From Gammaproteobacteria bacterium (lineage in GTDB: Bacteria; Pseudomonadota; Gammaproteobacteria; Pseudomonadales; Halieaceae), in assembly GCA_029859085.1 (NCBI GenBank), contig JAOUDU010000192.1:1-5918 (forward strand): a stretch of 5,918 nucleotides of DNA. Reading direction: 5' to 3'. Under the pieces are notes generated by a model. That model was not told where the DNA came from, did no database searches, and worked only from the letters and a program-made list of their open reading frames with translations. The position numbers and the translations under genes are program-made. Positions within the stretch are counted from its first letter, which is position 1. The number at the start of each line of letters is the position of its first letter. Positions 1 to 5,918 of this stretch are shown piece by piece.

Positions 1-398
1 GCGCATCCGTCGGCCCCGGAAAACAACCGGACTACCTCAACGCGGTGCTGCGACTCGATACCGACCTGCCGCCAGCGCAATTGCTCGAGGCGTTGCAGGC
101 TATTGAACATGCCCAGGGCAGGGTCCGCACCATACGCTGGGGGGCGCGCAGCCTGGACCTCGACATTCTGCTGTACGGTGACCAGCAGATCGCGACACCC
201 GACCTGACAATACCCCACCCGGCGCTGGGGCAGCGCAATTTCGTGGTGTATCCGCTGGCGGAAATCGCCGGACCAAATTTGGTGCTGCCGGATGGAACAG
301 ATCTTGGTACATTGATTGCCCGATGCCCGCCCGGAGACCTGGTCAAGACCAGGCTGCGACCCAAACAGGATGCCATCGTCCCCGGGGACGTGGAGTGA
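1..398 (+). CDS. folK: 2-amino-4-hydroxy-6-hydroxymethyldihydropteridine pyrophosphokinase (HPPK), 5'-truncated by the window edge
   Basis: HPPK transfers pyrophosphate from ATP to 6-hydroxymethyl-7,8-dihydropterin, the step before dihydropteroate synthase in cytoplasmic folate synthesis. The open frame is read from base 3 and gives 131 residues up to TGA at 396-398. The family is usually about 160 residues, so roughly 30-45 N-terminal residues lie outside the window. Visible signatures in order are QPDYLNAV near the left edge, GRVRTIRWGARSLDLDILLYG (arginine codon 147-149; the two metal-binding aspartates of the DLD motif at 156-158 and 162-164), then IPHPALGQRNFVVYPLAEI. These match the conserved HPPK core, including the R-x-L-D-L-D signature. 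An internal GTG at 45 is not the true start, because conserved family sequence continues upstream of it. The next gene begins at or just after this stop, which suggests an operon. In related bacteria pcnB lies directly upstream; it cannot be seen here. Confidence 0.95.
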   Translation, partial: ASVGPGKQPDYLNAVLRLDTDLPPAQLLEALQAIEHAQGRVRTIRWGARSLDLDILLYGDQQIATPDLTIPHPALGQRNFVVYPLAEIAGPNLVLPDGTDLGTLIARCPPGDLVKTRLRPKQDAIVPGDVE

Positions 399-418
399 CT
401 AGAGGCCAAGCCCAGCCA

Positions 419-1099
419 ATGCCCGATACTTCGGCTGTCGAGATCAACCTGAAAGGACGCAAGCCACCTGCATACATTGCAGTGGAAGGCCCCATCGGCG
501 TGGGCAAGACCACCCTGGCCAAGCGCCTCGCCGCCAGCTTCAATTACCAGACCCTGCTGGAGCAGGCCGACGAAAACCCGTTCCTGGAACGGTTTTATCG
601 CAACCGCAAGCAGGCGGCGCTGGCGACCCAGCTGTTCTTCCTGTTCCAACGCTCCCAGAAAATTCACGACCTGCGCCAGTCCGACATCTTCGAGCCGGTG
701 CGGGTGGCAGACTTCCTGATCGAGAAGGACCCCCTGTTTGCCCGGGTCAACCTGGACCGGGACGAGTTCCAGCTCTACCAGAAGGTCTACCGGCAACTGA
801 CGATCGATGCACCCAGGCCCGATCTTGTCATCTACCTGCAGGCTTCTCCCGACGTGCTGCTGGAACGTATCGAAAGCCGCGGAATCGCCGCTGAAAAGGC
901 GATAGCCCGCGACTATCTCGAGCGCCTGAACGAAGTGTACAGTGAGTTCTTTCTATATTACGATGACGCGCCCCTGCTGATCGTCAATGCCAGCGAACTC
1001 GACCTGGCCAACAGCGAGGCCGACTACATTCACCTGGTGGACTACCTGCTGGAGATCCGCAGCGGTCGTCACTACTTCAACCCCACTTTTTTCGGATAG
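419..1099 (+). CDS. Deoxynucleoside kinase (deoxyadenosine/deoxyguanosine kinase-like, dNK family)
   Basis: This is a 226-residue P-loop kinase that should phosphorylate deoxynucleosides to 5'-monophosphates with a nucleoside triphosphate, feeding dNTP salvage in the cytoplasm. It shows a Walker A motif GPIGVGKTT at about residues 24-32, then ENPFLERFY, a family motif near the substrate site. These are followed by ADFLIEKDPLFA, a DLVIYLQASPDVLLERI strand-helix, an arginine-rich lid segment ERIESRGIAAEKAI, and YLERLNEVYSEFF. The ending GRHYFNP is typical of the bacterial dGK/dCK-like branch. Which deoxynucleoside it prefers cannot be read from the sequence. The start is uncertain. ATG at 419 has AGAGG at 401-405, a long 13-nt spacer. 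An in-frame GTG at 395-397 overlaps the folK TGA as GTGA, has GGGGA six bases upstream and would add 8 residues. I prefer the ATG. panB starts 2 nt after the TAG stop, so coupled translation is likely. Confidence 0.92.
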   Translation: MPDTSAVEINLKGRKPPAYIAVEGPIGVGKTTLAKRLAASFNYQTLLEQADENPFLERFYRNRKQAALATQLFFLFQRSQKIHDLRQSDIFEPVRVADFLIEKDPLFARVNLDRDEFQLYQKVYRQLTIDAPRPDLVIYLQASPDVLLERIESRGIAAEKAIARDYLERLNEVYSEFFLYYDDAPLLIVNASELDLANSEADYIHLVDYLLEIRSGRHYFNPTFFG

Positions 1100-1101
1100 C
1101 T

Positions 1102-1893
1102 ATGACCAAGGTAACTATCAGCACCCTGGGCAAGATGAAAGCAGCGGGAGAGAAATTCGTCTGCATCACCGCCTATGACGCCACCTTCGCCAGCATCATC
1201 AGCGAGGCCGGGGCGGAGACCATCCTGGTAGGGGACTCACTGGGCATGGTATTGCAGGGGCATGACAGCACGATCCCGGTCACAATAGACCACATGAGCT
1301 ACCACACCGAGTGCGTGTGCCGGGCGGCAAACGGGGCGCTCGTCATCGCCGATATGCCATTTATGACCTACAGCACTCCCGACCAGGCCATGGCCAACGC
1401 CACCCGGCTGATGCAGGCCGGCGCCCAGATGGTGAAAATGGAGGGCGGGACCTGGCTCAGCGGCACTATCAGCAAACTGGTGGAGCGCGGCATCCCGGTG
1501 TGCGCCCACCTTGGCCTCACCCCCCAGTCGGTAAACACCTTCGGCGGTTTCAAGGTGCAGGGCCGCACACCCAAGGAGGCCAAATCCATCCTCGCCGACG
1601 CCGTCGAGATCAAGGATGCGGGGGCCAGCCTGCTGGTGCTGGAATGTATACCGGCCGATCTGGCCAGCGACATCAGCCGCAAGCTGGATATTCCCGTCAT
1701 CGGCATCGGTGCCGGCCCCGGCACCGATGCCCAGGTACTGGTCATGCACGACCTGCTGGGCCTCTCGCGCCACACCGCCCGTTTTGTCCAGAACTTCATG
1801 GAGGGCCAGAGCACAATCCAGGGAGCCCTGAAAGCGTTCGTGGATGCGGTGAAGGCCGGGAAGTACCCCACCGAGGAGCATTCCTACCGCTGA
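1102..1893 (+). CDS. panB: 3-methyl-2-oxobutanoate hydroxymethyltransferase (ketopantoate hydroxymethyltransferase)
   Basis: PanB transfers a hydroxymethyl group from 5,10-methylene-tetrahydrofolate to 2-oxoisovalerate, giving ketopantoate, the first committed step to pantothenate and CoA. The protein has 263 residues, against 264 in E. coli, and aligns with it without apparent gaps over the first 180 residues. The magnesium ligands Asp45 (in LVGDSLGM) and Asp84 (in IADMPFM), the substrate-binding Lys112 and Glu114 (MVKMEGG), and the catalytic Glu181 (LLVLECIP) fall at the same numbers as in E. coli. HLGLTPQSVN, VIGIGAGPGTD and the ending PTEEHSYR are also family hallmarks. The cytoplasmic enzyme forms a TIM-barrel decamer in characterised members. 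The ATG lies 2 nt after the kinase stop with only GGA at 1094-1096 as a weak ribosome site, so translation probably depends on coupling to the upstream gene. The partner panC is 285 nt downstream instead of abutting. Confidence 0.98.
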   Translation: MTKVTISTLGKMKAAGEKFVCITAYDATFASIISEAGAETILVGDSLGMVLQGHDSTIPVTIDHMSYHTECVCRAANGALVIADMPFMTYSTPDQAMANATRLMQAGAQMVKMEGGTWLSGTISKLVERGIPVCAHLGLTPQSVNTFGGFKVQGRTPKEAKSILADAVEIKDAGASLLVLECIPADLASDISRKLDIPVIGIGAGPGTDAQVLVMHDLLGLSRHTARFVQNFMEGQSTIQGALKAFVDAVKAGKYPTEEHSYR

Positions 1894-1923
1894 GCCGAGC
1901 CTGTACCGCTTCCCGGAAAGGCT

Positions 1924-1951
1924 TTTACCGCTATACTGCCTGCGATATACG
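1924..1951 (+). promoter_or_regulatory. Candidate sigma70-type promoter upstream of panC
   Basis: TTTACC at 1924-1929 (4 of 6 to TTGACA) is followed after 16 nt by TATACG at 1946-1951 (4 of 6 to TATAAT). A second -10-like hexamer, TATACT (5 of 6), lies at 1932-1937 but has only a poor -35 partner (TTCCCG at 1910-1915). Both sit in an AT-richer island just after panB. A start near 1958 would give panC a leader of about 220 nt including the stem-loop at 2053-2099. The matches are weak and could be chance. Confidence 0.25.
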
Positions 1952-2052
1952 GTATGTGAGCATTCACTCCAAAATGATCAGGCCCGGACCTGGTACCTAT
2001 CAAAAACCCGCTGCTTCCGGTAGCGGATCGCGTGAACTTTTCATTAAATTTC

Positions 2053-2099
2053 GTTGCCGGGCCCAGAACCTTGGTTCATACTTCCGGTCCCCCGGCAGC
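2053..2099 (+). promoter_or_regulatory. Stem-loop in the panC leader
   Basis: GTTGCCGGG at 2053-2061 pairs with CCCGGCAGC at 2091-2099, giving a 9-bp stem with one U-G pair. Inside it, GAAC at 2066-2069 pairs with GTTC at 2074-2077 around CTTG, so an RNA would have a CUUG tetraloop-capped inner hairpin. It lies about 80 nt before the panC start and is not followed by a U-run, so it is not a typical intrinsic terminator. It could be a leader structure, an operator dyad (GAACC-TT-GGTTC) or chance in GC-rich DNA. It matches no riboswitch class I recognise. Confidence 0.35.
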
Positions 2100-2178
2100 C
2101 CGGTTGCGCCGCGGGGTGGCAGGCCCGTGATTTCTATTGGTTTAGCATCACCGTTCCGTATGCAGGGATGAGGTCGAT

Positions 2179-3066
2179 ATGCGAACTTACAGCAGCAACG
2201 CGCAGTTACAGTCAGCTCTCCAACGCTTTCGCCAGAATGGCCAGAGCATTGCTTTCGTTCCCACCATGGGCAACCTGCATGAGGGCCACATCAACCTGGT
2301 GCGCAAAGCCCGGTCGGTGTGCGACGTGGTCGTCGTCAGCATTTTTGTAAATCCCCTGCAGTTCGGCCCCAACGAGGATCTCGATGCCTACCCCCGCACC
2401 ATGGCCGCGGACAAGGAAAAGCTGTTCAGCGAGGGCGTACAGGTGCTGTACGCGCCGGAGGTCACGGAAATTTATCCCGAGGGCATGGCCATCCAGACCC
2501 AGGTAAGGGTCCCGGACCTGTCCGATACCCTCTGCGGCAGCAGCCGCCCGGGGCATTTCGACGGTGTTACCACCGTTGTCGCCAAGCTGTTCAACATTGT
2601 GCAGCCCGATGTCGCGGTGTTTGGCGAGAAGGATTACCAGCAGCTCTCGATCGTGCGCAAGATGGTCAGGGACCTGTGCCTACCGGTGCGTATTGTCGGG
2701 GTCGCGACCACCCGGGACGAGGATGGCCTGGCCAAAAGTTCCCGCAATGGTTACCTGTCGCCCGAACAGCGGCATATCGCCCCTGTCATTCACCAGACCC
2801 TGAACAGCTGCCGCGAGGCTATCGCCTGCGGTTTCGACAATTTCCTGCAGCTTGAATCCCACGCCCGGATGAAGCTGCTGCAGGCCGGGCTGGAACCCGA
2901 TTACTTTGCGATCCGGGATGCCAGCACCCTGCGGGCGGTCACCGAAAACACCGAGGAAATCGCGATCCTCGCCGCCGCCCGGCTCGGCTCAACCCGCCTG
3001 ATCGACAATGTGCGTATTGCCCTCAACCCGGTTTCCGACTGGGGTATGCTCGCGGGCGGTCACTAG
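2179..3066 (+). CDS. panC: Pantothenate synthetase (pantoate--beta-alanine ligase)
   Basis: PanC condenses pantoate with beta-alanine using ATP through a pantoyl-adenylate, yielding pantothenate in the cytoplasm. The 295-residue protein has the family's nucleotidyltransferase core. It shows VPTMGNLHEGH at residues 27-37 (the HIGH-type ATP motif with His34 and His37), VVVSIFVNPLQF at about 51-62, SSRPGHFDGVTTVVAKLFN at 121-139, FGEKDYQQL at 148-156, and the KMSKS-like segment GLAKSSRNGYL at 183-193. RLIDN closes the conserved region. It is about 12 residues longer than the 283-residue E. coli enzyme, mostly from a C-terminal tail after the RLIDN segment. ATG 2179 has GAGG at 2170-2173 with a 5-nt spacer and matches the family N-terminus. 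Residue 186 is Lys where E. coli has Leu, making this loop closer to KMSKS. Neither panD nor any other gene follows before acs. Confidence 0.98.
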   Translation: MRTYSSNAQLQSALQRFRQNGQSIAFVPTMGNLHEGHINLVRKARSVCDVVVVSIFVNPLQFGPNEDLDAYPRTMAADKEKLFSEGVQVLYAPEVTEIYPEGMAIQTQVRVPDLSDTLCGSSRPGHFDGVTTVVAKLFNIVQPDVAVFGEKDYQQLSIVRKMVRDLCLPVRIVGVATTRDEDGLAKSSRNGYLSPEQRHIAPVIHQTLNSCREAIACGFDNFLQLESHARMKLLQAGLEPDYFAIRDASTLRAVTENTEEIAILAAARLGSTRLIDNVRIALNPVSDWGMLAGGH

Positions 3067-3071
3067 TTCCC

Positions 3072-3095
3072 GGCGCCGGCCCCCGGCCGGCCGCC
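3072..3095 (+). terminator. Strong GC hairpin after panC, possible terminator
   Basis: Starting 5 nt after the panC stop, GGCGCCGGCC (3072-3081) pairs with 3085-3095 across a CCC loop, giving 10 G-C pairs with a single bulged C at 3092. The sequence after it is CGATTTC, with only three T and no real U-run. It could stall polymerase, protect the 3' end of the panC message or act with Rho, but it is not a canonical intrinsic terminator. Its position between panC and the acs promoter candidate supports a role as a transcript boundary. Confidence 0.4.
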
Positions 3096-3124
3096 CGATT
3101 TCACAGTGCCGGACCCCGCCTCGC

Positions 3125-3152
3125 TTGCTTCGCCGCACAGGCGCAGTATCAT
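3125..3152 (+). promoter_or_regulatory. Candidate sigma70-type promoter of acs
   Basis: TTGCTT at 3125-3130 (keeps the TTG core) and TATCAT at 3147-3152 (5 of 6 to TATAAT) are 16 nt apart, pointing to a start near 3159 and a leader of about 30 nt that includes the acs ribosome site. A second -10-like AATAAT lies at 3165-3170 without a -35 partner. Enteric acs genes are CRP-activated. Here only a lone TCACA (3101-3105) is present, without the matching TGTGA half. Confidence 0.4.
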
Positions 3153-3190
3153 CCCAGACTCATCAATAATTACCACGGGGAAAGGTCGCC

Positions 3191-5122
3191 ATGTCTGAAT
3201 TTCCTATCCATCCTGTACCGCCGAACTTCAAGGACGCCCATATCGACGCCGCGCAATACCAGGCGATGTACCGGCGATCCATCACCGACCGCGATGGCTT
3301 CTGGGGCGAGAAAGCCAACGAATTCCTGTCCTGGGAAAAACCCTGGGACACAGTAACGAGCGGCGACTTTGGCAGCGGCGAGTCCCGGTGGTTCTCCGGC
3401 GGCAAGCTCAACGTCAGCTACAACTGCATCGACCGGCACCTGCCGCAACGCGCCAGCCAGACCGCCTTCATCTGGGAGGGCGACAACCCGGCCGACAGCA
3501 AGCACATCAGCTACGCCGAGCTCAAGCAACAGGTCTGCAAGCTCGCCAACGCGCTGAAGGCGCGGGGTGTGGGCAAGGGCGACCGCGTGTGCATCTATAT
3601 GCCCATGATCCCGGAGGCGGCCTATGCCATGCTCGCCTGCACCCGCATCGGCGCGGTGCACTCGGTGGTATTTGGCGGGTTCTCGCCGGAAGCCCTGAAG
3701 GACCGCATCCTCGATTCCGACTGCCAGACGCTTGTCACCGCCGACGAGGGTGTGCGCGGCGGCCGCGCTATCCCGCTGAAAGTGAATGCGGACAAGGCGC
3801 TCGAAGCCTGTCCCAATGTGCACACCTGCCTGGTGGTGCGACGCACCGGCGCAGATGTCGCCTGGCAGACCGGCAGGGATATCTGGTACCACGACGCCAC
3901 CGCGACAGCCCCGGGGGAGTGCCCACCCGAGCCGATGGATGCGGAAGATCCCCTGTTCATCCTCTACACCTCCGGCTCCACCGGAATGCCCAAGGGCGTG
4001 CTCCACACCACCGGCGGCTACCTGCTGCAGGCAGCCATGACCTTCAGGTATGTGTTCGACTACCGCGAGGGTGAGATCTTCTGGTGCACGGCCGACGTGG
4101 GCTGGGTCACCGGCCACACCTATATCGTGTACGGTCCGCTGGCCAATGGCGCCACCTCGCTGATGTTCGAGGGAGTGCCCACCTATCCCGATGCCGGCCG
4201 CTGCTGGGAAGTCGTCGACAAGCACCGGGTAAACACCTTCTATACCGCTCCCACCGCCATCCGCGCGCTGCATGCGGTGGGTGACGAGCCGGTCAAGCGC
4301 AGCTCTCGCGCCAGCCTCCGCCTGCTGGGTACCGTGGGCGAGCCGATCAACCCGGAAGCCTGGGAGTGGTACTACCAGGTCGTGGGGGATTCGCGCTGCC
4401 CGATTGTGGATACCTGGTGGCAGACCGAAACCGGCGGCCACATGATCACCCCCCTGCCCGGCGCGACTGCCCTCAAGCCCGGCTCCGCCACCCTGCCTTT
4501 TTTCGGGGTGGAACTGGCCCTGCTCAACGAAGAGGGCGCCGAGATCGACGGCCCGGGGGCGGGCTACCTGGTCATAAAATCCTCCTGGCCCGGCCAGATT
4601 CGCAGCGTGTACGGCGACCACCAGCGCATGATTGACACCTACTTCAGCCACTACCGCGGCTACTACTTCACCGGGGATGGCGCTACCCGCGATAAGGACG
4701 GTTACTACTGGATCACTGGCAGGGTGGATGACGTGCTCAATGTCTCGGGTCACCGCATGGGCACCGCCGAGGTGGAGAGCGCGTTGGTACTGCATGAGAA
4801 AATCGCCGAGGCGGCGGTGGTCGGCTTCCCCCACGACATCAAGGGCCAGGGCATCTACGCCTATGTCACCCCGATGCAGGGCGTCGAACCGGACGAGGCA
4901 TTGCGGGCGGAGCTTATCGCCCTGTGCGTCCGGGAAATCGGCCCCATCGCCAAACCGGATATTATCCAGTGGGCACCGGGCCTGCCGAAAACCCGCTCGG
5001 GCAAGATCATGCGCCGTATCCTGCGCAAAATCGCCGAGAATGAACTCGGCAGCCTGGGTGACACCAGCACCCTGGCCGACCCCGCGGTGGTGGACAACCT
5101 GGTGGCGAATCGCCCTAAGTGA
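3191..5122 (+). CDS. acs: Acetyl-CoA synthetase (acetate--CoA ligase, AMP-forming)
   Basis: Acs activates acetate with ATP to acetyl-AMP and then forms acetyl-CoA, the high-affinity route for acetate use. The 643-residue protein is close to the 652 of E. coli. It begins with the Acs N-terminal region ([15 protein letters not shown]). The phosphate-binding loop [11 protein letters not shown] is at residues 259-269, followed by [29 protein letters not shown], and [10 protein letters not shown] with Trp409-Trp410. Trp410 corresponds to the tryptophan that limits the pocket to acetate in Salmonella Acs. Next come YFTGDGA (Asp496) and the hinge and C-terminal domain motif [20 protein letters not shown] from about residue 510. 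[11 protein letters not shown] contains Lys605, the residue that adenylates acetate and, in Salmonella, is silenced by acetylation. So acetylation control is possible but inferred. ATG 3191 has AAAGG at 3181-3185, 5 nt upstream. In pseudomonads pgi often lies just upstream; it is absent here. Confidence 0.98.
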   Translation: MSEFPIHPVPPNFKDAHIDAAQYQAMYRRSITDRDGFWGEKANEFLSWEKPWDTVTSGDFGSGESRWFSGGKLNVSYNCIDRHLPQRASQTAFIWEGDNPADSKHISYAELKQQVCKLANALKARGVGKGDRVCIYMPMIPEAAYAMLACTRIGAVHSVVFGGFSPEALKDRILDSDCQTLVTADEGVRGGRAIPLKVNADKALEACPNVHTCLVVRRTGADVAWQTGRDIWYHDATATAPGECPPEPMDAEDPLFILYTSGSTGMPKGVLHTTGGYLLQAAMTFRYVFDYREGEIFWCTADVGWVTGHTYIVYGPLANGATSLMFEGVPTYPDAGRCWEVVDKHRVNTFYTAPTAIRALHAVGDEPVKRSSRASLRLLGTVGEPINPEAWEWYYQVVGDSRCPIVDTWWQTETGGHMITPLPGATALKPGSATLPFFGVELALLNEEGAEIDGPGAGYLVIKSSWPGQIRSVYGDHQRMIDTYFSHYRGYYFTGDGATRDKDGYYWITGRVDDVLNVSGHRMGTAEVESALVLHEKIAEAAVVGFPHDIKGQGIYAYVTPMQGVEPDEALRAELIALCVREIGPIAKPDIIQWAPGLPKTRSGKIMRRILRKIAENELGSLGDTSTLADPAVVDNLVANRPK

Positions 5123-5127
5123 ACGAT

Positions 5128-5918
5128 TCAGGCCCCGCGCGCCGCTCCTGCTTGAGCATGCCGCAAGCTGCGATAAACTCTGCCCAGGCCGCGGGCCATG
5201 TCGATCACCGCAAACCGCGGCCCGGAACCTGCCAGCGCCGACTGAAATCGGGGTAAATCCGTTTCCAGGTCCGGGCACTGCTGCTGCAGGCGCCGGTAAA
5301 ACTCCGCCCTCGCCAACCGGTAGAATTCCAGGTCGATGGCGTTGAGTTCCTCGATACGCGCGATATGGCGCGGTTCAAATTGCAGTGGGGCCTGCGGGTC
5401 GCTGCTGTTGCGGGAACGATACAACGGCCACTGTCGCCACCCGAGCTGCCGCCGGAACAACAGCAGGGAGCGGTCGATATCCTCGGTCAGGCCAAAGCCG
5501 CTGAACTGCGATTCGAGCAGGGCCATCGCCCGGGTCGCCAGGGCAGCGGGATCGCCGGCAGGGAGCGCGTAGTCGCCCTCTCCCAGCACGATACGGCACT
5601 GGAAGTTGTGCAACTGGATCCGGTCGCTGCCCAGGAATGCATCGAGATCGAACTGCCCGTCCCTGGCAGGGGAGTACAGCCGCGGGCTCTTGCCCTCGCT
5701 GACATGCCGGCAGAAGGACTTGACCCGTTCCAGCGGGTGCCGCAGCAGCGTGACCGTGGGCATCGCATCGACTTCGCTGCAGCCGGTCAACCGCGGCGCG
5801 TGGCCCGTGCAGATGGCGATGCGCTTCCTCGCCGCAGGCGACAGCCGGCCAAAGCGCTGCCGGTCCGCCTCGATATTCCCCGAGAACACAAACTGCCGAC
5901 GCAACAGGTAGGGTCGCA
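5128..5918 (-). CDS. Sulfotransferase-family protein, 5' end beyond the window
   Basis: The reading frame enters at 5918 and ends at TGA (5130-5128). About 262 residues are visible. A TTG codon at 5904-5902 could be read as a start, but the frame stays open to the window edge and there is no ribosome site in view, so the gene is probably truncated. The clearest motif is TLLRHPLERVKSFCRH (about 5751-5705). It resembles the R-x-P-x-x-R-x-x-S segment that binds the 3'-phosphate of PAPS in Sulfotransfer_2-type enzymes. Sequence before it (ICTGHAP) also resembles the region preceding that motif in this family. The PSB loop (usually P-K-x-G-x-T/S near the N-terminus) would lie outside the window. 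Such enzymes move sulfate from PAPS to glycans or other acceptors; the acceptor cannot be told here. I see no membrane segment in the visible part. The gene converges on acs with 5 nt between the stop codons. Confidence 0.7.
   Translation of the reverse strand, partial: RPYLLRRQFVFSGNIEADRQRFGRLSPAARKRIAICTGHAPRLTGCSEVDAMPTVTLLRHPLERVKSFCRHVSEGKSPRLYSPARDGQFDLDAFLGSDRIQLHNFQCRIVLGEGDYALPAGDPAALATRAMALLESQFSGFGLTEDIDRSLLLFRRQLGWRQWPLYRSRNSSDPQAPLQFEPRHIARIEELNAIDLEFYRLARAEFYRRLQQQCPDLETDLPRFQSALAGSGPRFAVIDMARGLGRVYRSLRHAQAGAARGA

Larger units (their letters stand above)
1894..2178 (+). other. panB-panC intergenic region, no convincing gene
   Basis: This 285-nt stretch separates two genes of the same pathway that often abut. 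It contains several AT-rich islands (about 1921-1955, 2036-2050 and 2128-2150) between GC-rich segments, unlike the flanking coding DNA. A frame running through from inside panB stays open to about 2171, but its product is rich in Arg, Gly and Pro, resembles no family I know and looks like a passive GC-rich frame. The region holds promoter-like hexamers at 1924-1951 and an inverted-repeat structure at 2053-2099. It ends with GATGAGG (2167-2173), which serves as the panC ribosome site. I see no tRNA, known riboswitch, insertion-sequence end or direct repeat here. Confidence 0.7.

Noticed and set aside
32..796. A 254-codon antisense frame over folK and the kinase
   Set aside because: It lies opposite two well-supported genes and shows no family motifs.
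1237..1881. A 214-codon antisense frame over panB
   Set aside because: It is the shadow of panB, whose catalytic residues are all in place; its own product resembles nothing known.
2137..2164. Promoter-like TTGGTT and TATGCA just before panC
   Set aside because: The -10 match is only 3 of 6, and the start would fall within or after the ribosome site.
1311..2171. A 286-codon + strand frame running from panB into the gap before panC
   Set aside because: Most of it overlaps panB in another frame, and the part in the gap is Arg/Gly/Pro-rich without motifs or a ribosome site for a separate start.
3090..3110. Possible CRP site upstream of acs around TCACA
   Set aside because: Only the TCACA half is present; the position six bases upstream reads GCCGC where TGTGA would be needed.
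3131..3143. Small hairpin CGCC-GCACA-GGCG in the acs upstream region
   Set aside because: A four-pair stem is expected by chance in DNA this GC-rich, and it falls between the proposed -35 and -10.
3170..5278. A 702-codon open frame antisense to acs
   Set aside because: It mirrors the full length of a clear acs gene, its product is low-complexity Gly/Ala/Val/His-rich with no recognisable domain, and long antisense frames are expected opposite GC-rich genes with strong third-position bias.

Overview
This 5.9-kb window is GC-rich and densely coding. It looks like the chromosome of a gammaproteobacterium. The order folK – deoxynucleoside kinase – panB – panC – acs resembles the pcnB-folK-panB-panC-panD-pgi-acs neighbourhood known from pseudomonads. 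The extra kinase and the missing panD and pgi suggest a marine lineage, perhaps near Cellvibrionales/Halieaceae. That placement is an inference from gene order and protein character, not from a search.

Layout, left to right. The + strand opens inside folK (5' end outside the window), followed by a deoxynucleoside kinase whose possible starts overlap or closely follow the folK stop. panB starts 2 nt after the kinase stop, so these three genes look like one translationally coupled unit. A 285-nt gap (1894-2178) with weak promoter-like sequences and a fairly convincing stem-loop separates panB from panC. A 124-nt gap follows panC. It holds a strong GC hairpin just after panC and a plausible sigma70-type promoter in front of acs. 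acs is complete and ends only 5 nt from the stop of a convergent minus-strand sulfotransferase-family gene that runs off the right edge.

How the genes fit together (known pathways, linked by inference). FolK makes the activated pterin for folate. PanB uses 5,10-methylene-tetrahydrofolate to build ketopantoate. PanC joins pantoate to beta-alanine to give pantothenate, the precursor of CoA. Acs uses CoA to activate acetate. The kinase belongs to deoxynucleoside salvage, which meets folate metabolism at thymidylate synthesis. The sulfotransferase is unrelated to this chain and more likely modifies a surface glycan or other acceptor.

Overall this is mostly ordinary housekeeping DNA. I see no mobile element, CRISPR array, tRNA or rRNA, and nothing that amounts to a new biological system. 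The items most worth a second look are the structured panB-panC gap, the kinase between folK and panB, the missing panD, and the extremely tight acs/sulfotransferase convergence.
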